Source: Siphonodentalium dalli
Lineage: Eukaryota; Mollusca; Scaphopoda; Gadilida; Siphonodentaliidae
Reading direction: 5' to 3'
Assembly (NCBI GenBank): GCA_032622095.1
Contig: CP136069.1
Span: 35,066,194 to 35,130,193, forward strand
DNA length: 64,000 bases
Notes under the pieces: model-generated
Databases searched by the model: none
Told to the model about the DNA's origin: nothing
What the model saw: only the letters and a program-made list of their open reading frames with translations
Program-made: the position numbers and the translations under genes
In this document: piece after piece, positions 39,101-48,660 of the stretch
Layout: each line of letters starts with the position of its first letter
How positions within the stretch are numbered: position 1 is the stretch's first letter

Positions 39101-42100
39101 GGACCTCACGGTTTGGCTAATGAGCAGGGGTTGGAAGTTGGATAATTGGGGTGGGGAAGGCTGTTTGAGGCCCCATAAAATACCTAGTATTTTTGAAAGC
39201 GACTGTACTTTGCATCAGCACGGGCAAAATCCCTTTAACGTTTTGGACACTTTTATCGTATCAATGTGCAAGCAGGCATGTTTCGCGATAGGACTGCACA
39301 TTCGGTCGCAGGCCGAACCTCACGGTTTGGCTAATGAGCAGGGGTTGGGAGTTGGATAATTGGGGTGGGGCAGGCTGTTTGAGGCCCCATAAAATGCCCA
39401 GTATTTTTGAAAGCGACTGTACTTTGCATCTGCACGGGCAAAATTCCTTTAACGTTTTGGACACTTGTATCGTATCAATGTGAAAGCAGGCATGTTTCGC
39501 GATTGGACAGCACATTCGGTCGCAGGCTGGACCTCACGGTCTGGCTAATGAGCAGGAGTTGGGAGTTGGATACTTGGGGTGGGGCAGGCTGTTTTGAGGC
39601 CCCATAAAATGCCCAGTATTTTTGAAAGCGACTGTACTTTGCATCTGCACGGGCAAAATCCCTTTAACGTTTTGGACACTTGTATCGTATCAATGGTCAA
39701 GCAGGCATGTATCGCGATAGGACTGCACATTCGGTCGCAGGCCGGACCTCACGGTTTGGCTAATGAGCAGGGGTTGGGAGTTGGATAATTGGGGTGGGGC
39801 AGGCTTTTTGAGGCCCCATAAAATGCCCAGTATTTTTGAAAGTGACTGTACTTTGCATCTGCACGGGCAAAATCCCTTTAACGTTTTGGACACTTTTATC
39901 GTATCAATGTGCAAGCAGTCATGTTTCGCGATAGGACGGCACATTCTGTCGCAGGCCGGACCTCACGGTTTGGCTAATGAGCAGGGGTTGGGTGTTGGAT
40001 AATTGTGGTGGGGCAGGCTGTTTGAGGCCCCATAAAATGCCCAGTATTTTTGAAAGCGACTGTACTTTGCATCTGCACGGGCAAAATCCCTTTAACGTTT
40101 TGGACACTTGTATCGTATCAATGTGCAAGCAGGCATGTTTCGCGATAGGACTGCACATTCGGTCGCAGGCCGGACCTCACGGTGTGGCTAATGAGCAGGG
40201 GTTGGGAGTTGGATAATTGGGGTGGGGCAGGCTGTTTGAGGCCCCATAAACTGCCCAGTATTTTTGAAAGCGACTGTACTTTGCATCTGCACGGGCAAAA
40301 TCCCTTTAACGTTTTGGACACTTGTATCGTATCAATGTGCAAGCAGGCATGTTTCGCGATAGGACGGCACATTCGGTCGCAGGCCGAACCTCACGGTGTG
40401 GCTAATGAGCAGGGGTTGGGAGTTGGATAATTGGGGTGGGGCAGGCTGTTTGAGGCCCCATAAAATGCCCAGTATTTTTGAAAGCGACTGTACTTTGCAT
40501 CTGCACGGGCAAAATCCCTTTAACGTTTTTGACACTTTTATCGTATCAATGTGCAAGCAGGCATGTTTCGCGATAGGACGGCACATTCGGTCGCAGGCCG
40601 AACCTCACGGTTTGGCTAATGAGCAGGGGTTGGGAGTTGGATAATTGGGGTGGGGCAGGCTGTTTTGAGGCCCCGTAAAATGCCCAGTATTTTTGAAAGC
40701 GACTGTACTTTGCATCTGCACGGGCAAAATCCCTTTAACGTTTTGGACACTTGTATCGTATCAATGTGCAAGCAGGCATGTTTCGCGATAGGACGGCACA
40801 TTCGGTCGCAGGCCGGACCTCACGGTTTGGCTAATGAGCAGGGGTTGGGAGTTGGATAATTGGGGTGGGGCAGGCTGTTTGAGGCCCCATAAAATGCCCA
40901 GTATTTTTGAAAGCGACTGTACTTTGCATCTGCACGGGCAAAATCCCTTTAACGTTTTGGACACTTGTATCGTATCAATGTGCAAGCAGGCATGTTTCGC
41001 GATAGGACGGCACATTCGGTCGCAGGCCGGACCTCACGGTTTGGCTAATGAGCAGGGGTTGGGAGTTGGATAATTGGGGTGGGGCAGGCTGTTTGAGGCC
41101 CCATAAAATGCCTAGTATTTTTGAAAGTGACTGTACTTTGCATCTGCACGGGCATAATCCCTTTAACGTTTTGGACACTTTTATCGTATCAATGTGCAAG
41201 CAGGCATGTTTCGCGATAGGACGGCACATTCGGTCGCAGGCCGGACCTCACGGTTTGGCTAATGAGCAGGGGTTGGGAGTTGGATAATTGGGGTGGGGCA
41301 GGCTGTTTGAGGCCCCATAAAATACCTAGTATTTTTGAAAGCGACTGTACTTTGCATCTGCACGGGCAAAATCCCTTTAACGTTTTGGACACTTGTATCG
41401 TATCAATGTGCAAGCAGGCATGTTTCGCGATAGGACGGCACATTCGGTCGCAGGCCGGACCTCACGGTTTGGCTAATGAGCAGGGGTTGGGAGTTGGATA
41501 ATTGGGGTGGGGCAGGCTGTTTGAGGCCCCATAAAATGACCAGTATTTTTGAAAGCGACTGTAGTTTGCATCAGCACGGGCAAAATCCCTTTAACGTTTT
41601 GGACACTTTTATCGTATCAATGTGCCAGCAGGCATGTTTCGCGATAGGACGGCACATTCGGTCGCAGGCCGGACCTCACGGTTTGGCTAATGAGCAGGGG
41701 TTGGGAGTTGGATAATTGGGGTGGGGCAGGCTGTTTGAGGCCCCATAAAATACCTAGTATTTTTGAAAGCGACTGTACTTTGCATCTGCACGGGCAAAAT
41801 CCCTTTAACGTTTTGGACACTTGTATCGTATCAATGTGCAAGCAGGCATGTTTCGCGATAGGACGGCACATTCGGTCGCAGGCCGGACCTCACGGTTTGG
41901 CTAATGAGCAAGGGTTGGGAGTTGGATAATTGGGGTGGGGCAGGCTGTTTGAGGCCCCATTAAATGACAAGTATTTTTGAAAGCGACTGTACTTTGCATC
42001 AGCTCGGGCAAAATCCCTTTAACGTTTTGGACACTTTTATCGTATCAATGTGCAAGCAGGCATGTTTCGCGATAGGACGGCACATTCGGTCGCAGGCCGA

Positions 42101-45100
42101 ACCTCACGGTTTAGCTAATGAGCAGGGGTTGGGAGTTGGATAATTGGGGTGGGGAAGGCTGTTTGAGGCCCCATAAAATGCCCAGTATTTTTGAAAGCGA
42201 CTGTACATTGCATCTGCACGGGCAAAATCCCTTTAACGTTTTGAACACTTTTATCGTATCAATGTGCAAGCAGGCATGTTTCGCGATAGGACTGCACATT
42301 CGGTCGCAGGCCGGACCTCACGGTTTGGCTTATGAGCAGGGGTTGGGAGTTGGATAATTGGGGTGGGGCAGGCTGTTTGAGGCCCCATAAAATACCCAGT
42401 ATTTTTGAAAGAGACTGTACTTTGCATATGCACAGGCAAAATCCCTTTAACGGTTTGGACACTTTTATCGTATCAATGTGCAAGCAGGCATGTTTCGCGA
42501 TAGGACGGCACATTCGGTCGCAGGCCGGACCTCACGGTTTGGCTAATGAGCAGGGGTTGGAAGTTGGATAATTGGGGTGGGGAAGGCTGTTTGTGGCCCC
42601 ATAAAATACCTAGTATTTTTGAAAGCGACTGTACTTTGCATCAGCACGGGCAAAATCCCTTTAACGTTTTGGACACTTTTATCGTATCAATGTGCAAGCA
42701 GGCATGTTTCGCGATAGGACTGAACATTCGGTCGCAGACCGAACCTCACGGTTTGGCTAATGAGCAGGGGTTGGGAGTTGGATAATTGGGGTGGGGCAGG
42801 CTGTTTGAGGCCCCATAAAATGCCCAGTATTTTTGAAAGCGACTGTACTTTGCATCTGCACGGGCAAAATTCCTTTAACGTTTTGGACACTTGTATCGTA
42901 TCAATGTGAAAGCAGGCATGTTTCGCGATAGGACAGCACATTCGGTCGCAGGCCGGACCTCACGGTCTGGCTAATGAGCAGGGGTTGGGAGTTGGATACT
43001 TGGGGTGGGGCAGGCTGTTTTGAGGCCCCATAAAATGCCCAGTATTTTTGAAAGCGACTGTACTTTGCATCTGCACGGGCAAAATCCCTTTAACGTTTTG
43101 GACTCTTGTATCGTATCAATGTGCAAGCAGGCATGTTTCGCGATAGGACGGCACATTCGGTCGCAGGCCGGACCTCACGGTTTGGCTAATGAGCAGGGGT
43201 TGGGAGTTGGATAATTGGGGTGGGGCAGGCTGTTTGAGGCCCCATAAAATGACCAGTATTTTGGAAAGTGACTTTACTTTGCATCTGCACGGGCAAAATC
43301 CCTTTAACGTTTTGGACACTTGTATCGTATCAATGTGCAAGCAGGCATGTTTCGCGATAGGACGGCACATTCGGTCGCAGGCCGGACCTCACGGTTTGGC
43401 TAATGAGCAGGGGTTGGGAGTTGGATAATTGGGGTGGGGCAGGCTGTTTGAGGCCCCATAAAATGCCTAGTATTTTTGAAAGTGACTGTACTTTGCATCT
43501 GCACGGGCAAAATCCCTTTAACGTTTTGGACACTTTTATCGTATCAATGTGCAAGCAGGCATGTTTCGCGATAGGACGGCACATTCGGTCGCAGGCCGGA
43601 CCTCACGGTTTGGCTAATGAGCAAGGGTTGGGAGTTGGATAATTGGGGTGGGGCAGGCTGTTTGAGGCCCCATTAAATGACAAGTATTTTTGAAAGCGAC
43701 TGTACTTTGCATCAGCTCGGGCAAAATCCCTTTAACGTTTTGGACTCTTGTATCGTATCAATGTGCAAGCAGGCATGTTTCGCGATAGGACGGCACATTC
43801 GGTCGCAGGCCGGACCTCACGGTTTGGCTAATGAGCAGGGTTTGGGAGTTGGATAATTGGGGTGGGGCAGGCTTTTTGAGGCCCCATAAAATGCCCAGTA
43901 TTTTGGAAAGTGACTTTACTTTGCATCTGCACGGGCAAAATCCCTTTAACGTTTTGGACACTTGTATCGTATCAATGTGCAAGCAGGCATGTTTCGCGAT
44001 AGGACTGCACATTCGGTCGCAGGCCGGACATCACGGTGTGGCTAATGAGCAGGGGTTGGGAGTTGGATAATTGGGGTGGGGCAGGCTGTTTGAGGCCCCA
44101 TAAAATGCCCAGTATTTTTGAAAGCGACTGTACTTTGCATCTGCACGGGCAAAATCCCTTTAACGTTTTGGACACTTGTATCGTATCAATGTGCAAGCAG
44201 GCATGTTTCGCGATAGGACGGCACATTCGGTCGCAGGCCGAACCTCACGGTGTGGCTAATGAGCAGGGGTTGGGAGTTGGATAATTGGGGTGGGGCAGGC
44301 TGTTTGAGGCCCCATAAAATGCCCAGTATTTTTGAAAGCGACTGTACTTTGCATCTGCACGGGCAAAATCCCTTTAACGTTTTTGACACTTTTATCGTAT
44401 CAATGTGCAAGCAGGCATGTTTCGCGATAGGACGGCACATTCGGTCGCAGGCCGAACCTCACGGTTTGGCTAATGAGCAGGGGTTGGGAGTTGGATAATT
44501 GGGGTGGGGCAGGCTGTTTTGAGGCCCCATAAAATGCCCAGTATTTTTGAAAGAGACTGTACTTTGCATCTGCACGGGCAAAATCCCTTTAACGTTTTGG
44601 ACACTTGTATCGTATCAATGTGCAAGCAGGCATGTTTCGCGATAGGACGGCACATTCGGTCGCAGGCCGGACCTCACGGTTTGGCTAATGAGCAGGGGTT
44701 GGGAGTTGGATAATTGGAGTGGGGCAGGCTGTTTGAGGCCCCATAAAATGCCGAGTATTTTTGAAAGTGACTGTACTTTGCATCTGCACGTGCAAAATCC
44801 CTTTAACGTTTTGGACACTTTTATCGTATCAATGTGCAAGCAGGCATGTTTCGCGATAGGACGGCACATTCTGTCGCAGGCCGGACCTCACTGTTTGGCT
44901 AATGAGCAGGGGTTGGGAGTTGGATAATTTGGGTGGGTTAGGCTGTTTGAGGCCCCATAAAATGCCCAGTATTTTTGAAAGCGACTGTACTTTGCATATG
45001 CACAGGCAAAATCCCTTTAACGTTTTGGACACTTTTATCGTATTAATGTGCAAGCAGGCATGTTTCGCGTTATGACGGCACATTCGGTCGCACGCCGGAC

Positions 45101-45295
45101 CTCACGGTTTGGCTAATGAGCAGGGGTTGGGAGTTGGATAATTGGGGTGGGGCAGGCTGTTTGAGGCCTCATAAAATACCTAGTATTTTTGAAAGCGACT
45201 GTACTTTGCATCTGCACGGGCAAAATCCCTTTAACGTTTTGGACACTTGTATCGTATCAATGTGCAAGCAGGCATGTTTCGCGATAGGACGGCAC
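36091..45295 (-). repeat. Satellite array domain C (inverted)
   Basis: About 43 monomers of the same 214-bp satellite in reverse orientation. Typical variants here are GGCTGTTTTGAGGCC, GCATCAGCACGGGC, GACTGCACATTCGG, CACGGTGTGGC and TTGGGTGGGTTAGG. Ordered variants repeat at 3852 bp (36091-37300 against 39943-41150, 18 monomers) and at 3426 bp (38051-39730 against 41476-43150, 16 monomers plus 2 bp). Single-base deletions occur at 37157 (GGACGCACATTC) and near 37628 (GAGCAGGGTTGG). No gene is supported. Confidence 0.96.
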
Positions 45296-45311
45296 TAGGG
45301 CCCTGCGAACC
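45288..45311 (+). repeat. hAT copy 1 left end: TSD and TIR
   Basis: GACGGCAC at 45288-45295 is the 8-bp target duplication and is ordinary satellite sequence. TAGGGCCCTGCGAACC at 45296-45311 is the 16-bp terminal inverted repeat. Both have exact partners at 55795-55818. Confidence 0.95.
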
Positions 45312-45367
45312 GTTCGAGGTTCGGTTCGGTTCGAAACCGCCGTGATGATTCGGTCCGGTTCGAAACC
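45312..45367 (+). repeat. Left subterminal TTCG-rich repeat of hAT copy 1
   Basis: This block of GGTTCG and TTCGAAACC motifs includes GAGGTTCGGTTCGG and TGATGATTCGGT. The right end of the element (55714-55783) has the same motif order in the same direct orientation. Subterminal short repeats commonly bind transposase in hAT elements; binding here is inferred. Confidence 0.75.
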
Positions 45368-46607
45368 TTTGACGGGATTCGATTTTTATCGAACCTTTTC
45401 ATTTTTCCGGCAGAATGATTAATTCAAACAGTTCTGGGCGATCGAGAATCACTGAATGCAAACGCTCAATCCTCGATGCACACACATCATATATAATATG
45501 TCGGCATATACACAATACCTCGAAATTAGGCCAATGGTATTGTTGGGTTAATCACTTTTTGTCACAGCATTTTATTGCCATCGCATTACGAGTGTAACGA
45601 GACCGTGTGAGAATGATTTATTAAATAATTTAGTGATATCGCGCAGATAACATTCATCTGAATCATGTGTCAGAAAAGTACTTTGAATTGCTTCTTGGTT
45701 ATACTATCACTAGTCTATCAATGACTATCAGTTAATTGTTTACCCAAAATTCTGCTAAATCTACGTGTATGCTTATGATACAATGATTTTATGTTTACAA
45801 CTTGACATTGAACATAATTAATTTGATCATTATGCGGTGGGTCACTGGGTTATATTACGTTGAATTTTCAAGAGATCTTTTGATATTCAATTTATTCTGT
45901 TCCCGCTAAATGGGAAAGTGGTGACGCAAGCTTTCTGGTTTTCTAGTAATTTCGACCTCAATCTGTCACCAAACTATGTTTTATTTCATGTATAAATTAC
46001 TAATAGACATGTGATTATAAAATCATTATATACCGGTACTTAATAACTTAATACGACGACAGCATGTTATAAACACGGACAAACTTCCGATGAAGTCGAA
46101 ATACAGAACGAAGTAGCTTTTTTGAGTTCGGTAAATAGGCTGAATCAGGATTACAATTAGACAAGTATTTTTGGGCAGAGCTTCATCATTGACGATTGGA
46201 TTCAACGAATCACATTGGTCAGGAGTCAGGACGGCCAAAGAGAGGGTGTGGTCTTTGCTCTTTGGCATAAACGATTGGCATGATGTTACTCAATGCACTT
46301 TGTCACGAGACTGCGTGACACTTAAATTGCTACAGTGATTGAGAAAGACGTCAGCACGCTTTGATCTTTATCGCGTGTTGTCGCCGAGTTAGAATGTCGG
46401 TCGAATGCTTTGATGTCTTGCTACAATTTAGCTATTTGTGGTTACGAACACTGGAACCAACCGCATCATAGAACCTTAGCATGACTACTTGACAAGTGTT
46501 ATATTACTCTCCGATAAAAACAATTGTAAGTCACTTGTAAAAACAGAAGCAAAATGCGCAGATTTGAAAACAAGTCAACCCAGTCAATTTAATACTTGCG
46601 TTGTGAA
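45368..46607. other. Left interior of hAT copy 1, no coding sequence recognised
   Basis: About 1.2 kb of AT-rich DNA. It holds a 60-codon frame on the plus strand (45415-45597) and an 80-codon frame on the minus strand (46026-46268); neither resembles a family I know. A perfect 7-bp hairpin, TGTCACG/CGTGACA with a 6-base loop, lies at 46301-46320. Copy 2 has the same content. Confidence 0.7.
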
Positions 46608-46611
46608 ACTG
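46608..46611 (+). repeat. LTR retrotransposon target duplication, left (ACTG)
   Basis: ACTG precedes the 5' LTR and is repeated after the 3' LTR at 55055-55058. The uninterrupted copy 2 reads GAAACTGTGTGTAC at the matching place, with a single ACTG. A 5-bp reading (AACTG) is possible if the last A of the LTR is counted as target. Confidence 0.9.
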
Positions 46612-47376
46612 TGTGCCAAGACAACCACAGGGACATAACTTTCAACCCGGGAAGAAGATAGGAAATCTCTGTCAGAGGGGCGCTCGATTACCAAACATAT
46701 CAGCGTCGCTGTTGACCACATCTAGATCACAAAAGTACTGAGCACCAAATCGAATTAGCGAGCGTCCATGCAATAACATAGGGAAATGATTTGTGGAGTA
46801 AACAGAACACGGTCTTGAGGATTATCAAGACCAGATGTATCGCCTAGAAAGCTACTGAAACCAGGAGAGTTAATAGGACCCATGGGGAGATGACGATAAC
46901 TCAATTACCCTAAGTACGATGAACCGACGCGCCGTGAAAATACACATGGCCGTCATTAGCAGAGACTGGGTATTTTAGGAAGAAGAAGCCGACATGATAA
47001 GACAGTTCTAACCAGTTTCTATCTGACCAACACAAGCGATCATCACGAACCCTCGGACGCTTAGAAGAGCAGAGTGGAGCAATGGACGGAAATACAAGGT
47101 AAACATTATGCTCTTGTATTTCTAACAACGCCCCACTGATGCGCCGACGGAGGAAGAAGAAGAGCAGACGACAGGAAGACGAACTCAACCGGAACTCAAC
47201 CGAGTAGAAGACAAGCAGACACACCCAACCTATGAAGACGGAAGAAGACCCGAAACCAAGCAGACGACAGGAAGAGAAACCCAGATGCCGATGATTGAAC
47301 ATTATTGACTTTGTTATATATAAATAATCAAACCGTTCTGATAGCCTTAAGAGTTATATGTACCCGTATTGGCACA
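46612..47376 (+). repeat. 5' LTR
   Basis: This 765-bp LTR is bounded by the 8-bp inverted pair TGTGCCAA/TTGGCACA and has TG...CA ends. I saw no difference from the 3' LTR and the lengths are equal. It contains a purine-rich tract around 47145-47280 (repeated GGAAGAAGA and GACGACAGGAAGA motifs) and a TATA-like element close to its end. Confidence 0.97.
47315..47326 (+). promoter_or_regulatory. TATA-like element in 5' LTR
   Basis: TATATATAAATA lies 50 bp before the end of the LTR. If it sets the start of the genomic RNA about 25-30 bp downstream, R plus U5 would be only some 20-30 nt, which is short. The same sequence is at 54993-55004 in the 3' LTR. Function is inferred from the motif only. 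Confidence 0.45.
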
Positions 47377-47514
47377 TATCTCTTAACTGGTGCCTTCGAG
47401 CCAGGATCTGAACGCTAATCACAGACACAACGTGAAACCAGAAGAGGAACAGTGTGAAAAAAAAAACAGTGTGGGAAAATTCGCAAAACGTGAGTCTAAT
47501 TGTTTATTATCATA
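47377..47514 (+). promoter_or_regulatory. 5' leader with primer-binding site (tRNA-Tyr-like)
   Basis: Eleven bases after the LTR, 47388-47402 reads TGGTGCCTTCGAGCC, starting with the TGG that complements a tRNA CCA end. Apart from one extra G at 47392, it complements the 3' end of animal tRNA-Tyr as I remember it (GGCTCGAAGGACCA), and the likeness continues weakly into the T arm (GGATC, GAAC). The leader also has a run of ten A around 47457-47466 and a GTGAGT at 47490-47495 that matches a splice donor. Confidence 0.6.
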
Positions 47515-48606
47515 ATGGCTACCCAACAACAACAACAATCGCTTGGTGTTCTCGCCCCATTGACAGAGTCTATCAATTCTCAAATTGCTGCAATGGCCAT
47601 GACTACGGTAACACAGGTAGTGACGTCATTTGACGGGGACCCCACGAAATACCACGGGTGGGTCAAGTCGATAGAAAAATGCGCGATCCTAACCGGCGCT
47701 AACGAAGCAAAGAAGCCCTATATGGCATTCCAGAGCGCGACGGGCCCCGTATCAGATTTTTTACAAAGATATTTGGCCACGAATCCTAACGCCACGTGGC
47801 AAGACACAAAAACTGAATTATCTAGTCGATTTGCCGAGATAAATGACATTCAATTCGCCTTTTCGATGCTAAGAAAAATCAAGCAAAAACAAAACGAAAA
47901 TTTACATGTGCTTGCCGAACGGATTTTGGAGATCGCGATTGTGGCATACCGAGAGCAGCCCGGCGGGATCAACGCGGTTGAAGGCCAACTCGTAGGGTTT
48001 TATATTGACGCTTTAAGAAGCGACAGTTTGAAAATGAAGTTGATCAGGGATGCGCCGAAGACACTAAAATTGGCAGCCGACATCGCCATGCGGGAAATGG
48101 GGATCCGACGGGTATTCAACCTACGAACGGGCCGCGAAAATTACAACGAAAACGAACCGGAAGCAATGGAAATCGATAGTTTCAGAAACAAACGCGCGAG
48201 AACAACCTGCGATATTTGCGCAAGCGATAACCACACGACCCGTGAACACCGATCACGCCCGAGACAGGTGCATGTCGAAGCGGTGGTTAAACCACGAACA
48301 GTCGAATGTTGGACGTGTCAAGGTGACCATTTCGCTCGCGACTGCCCCTTTAAGACCGAAAACCGAAGGCACGTATCTTGCTGGGGTTGCAATGGTAATC
48401 ACTTGGCTAGAAATTGCCCCTCTAAATCCGGAGATTCGAAGCAGAGGCAATGGAACACGCCAGTAACGCCACCTAGGGGAATCCGCCGAGATCAGCCGAA
48501 CCGATCACGTGACCTATCCCATGATACACCGCGTCACAGCCGGAGATATCCGACATTAAACGAACCACCGCGACTAATGACCCCGCCCACATACGCAAAA
48601 AACTAA
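47515..48606 (+). CDS. gag: Gag polyprotein of Ty3/Gypsy element
   Basis: A 363-residue Gag precursor that would form the particle shell and bind element RNA. The start is the ATG at 47515 (MATQQQQQ...); an upstream in-frame extension has no ATG. Residues about 35-200 are helix-rich and look like a retrotransposon Gag capsid region (SFDGDP, a spaced W, L-rich segments). The C-terminal part is basic and has three zinc-binding motifs: C232-X2-C235-X4-H240-X4-H245, then two CX2CX3HX4C knuckles at 265-277 and 289-301. The knuckles lack one residue compared with the standard CX2CX4HX4C, and the first motif ends in His. The tail is rich in Arg and Pro. The stop TAA directly follows the slippery heptamer that leads into pol. 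Confidence 0.93.
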   Translation: MATQQQQQSLGVLAPLTESINSQIAAMAMTTVTQVVTSFDGDPTKYHGWVKSIEKCAILTGANEAKKPYMAFQSATGPVSDFLQRYLATNPNATWQDTKTELSSRFAEINDIQFAFSMLRKIKQKQNENLHVLAERILEIAIVAYREQPGGINAVEGQLVGFYIDALRSDSLKMKLIRDAPKTLKLAADIAMREMGIRRVFNLRTGRENYNENEPEAMEIDSFRNKRARTTCDICASDNHTTREHRSRPRQVHVEAVVKPRTVECWTCQGDHFARDCPFKTENRRHVSCWGCNGNHLARNCPSKSGDSKQRQWNTPVTPPRGIRRDQPNRSRDLSHDTPRHSRRYPTLNEPPRLMTPPTYAKN

Positions 48607-48660
48607 GGAATCCTCTCATTGAGGCCACATGTGAGAGGAAATTTAGTATCAACATTGTGG
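48597..48660 (+). promoter_or_regulatory. -1 programmed ribosomal frameshift signal, gag to pol
   Basis: The heptamer A AAA AAC (48597-48603) sits in the right phase of the gag frame (GCA AAA AAC) and is followed at once by the gag stop TAA. A 7-nt spacer (48604-48610) leads to a perfect 8-bp stem, TCCTCTCA at 48611-48618 with TGAGAGGA at 48632-48639, and a 13-nt loop. Loop bases CCACA (48625-48629) can pair with TGTGG (48656-48660), giving a possible H-type pseudoknot. Slipping one base back enters the pol frame, which is open from 48603 onwards. Heptamer, spacer and stem fit the known retroviral arrangement; efficiency is not known. Confidence 0.88.

Noticed and set aside
1-45295. Hundreds of overlapping open frames of 61-155 codons on both strands of the satellite
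   Set aside because: They recur with the 214-bp monomer on both strands at once, shift frame between monomers because 214 is not divisible by 3, show no codon-position bias and are truncated or fused by 1-bp indels. They are by-products of the repeat.
25812-45295. Large palindrome centred on 36090 formed by fold-back duplication
   Set aside because: The monomer variants on the two sides do not mirror each other; domain B and domain C have distinct variant sets.
46026-46268. 80-codon minus-strand frame in the hAT-like element (also at 58263-58505) as a transposase remnant
   Set aside because: It shows no hAT domain features such as a BED finger or the dimerisation motif, and it is conserved only because the two copies are a recent duplication.
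46910-47302. 130-codon minus-strand frame in the 5' LTR (also at 54588-54980 in the 3' LTR)
   Set aside because: It lies wholly inside the LTR on the antisense strand, opposite a purine-rich tract that gives low-complexity Ser/Leu/Phe runs. It appears in both LTRs simply because the LTRs are identical.
47388-47415. tRNA-Tyr gene fragment in the leader
   Set aside because: Only the complement of the 3' acceptor and part of the T arm is present, in the place of a primer-binding site; there is no tRNA body.
47500-47514. Gag start at an upstream TTG
   Set aside because: There is no reason for a non-ATG start; ATG 47515 follows closely and gives a normal Gag N-terminus.
48657-48659. Independent Pol start at GTG
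   Set aside because: The pol frame is open upstream to the slippery heptamer, and a clear -1 frameshift signal explains its expression without a separate start.
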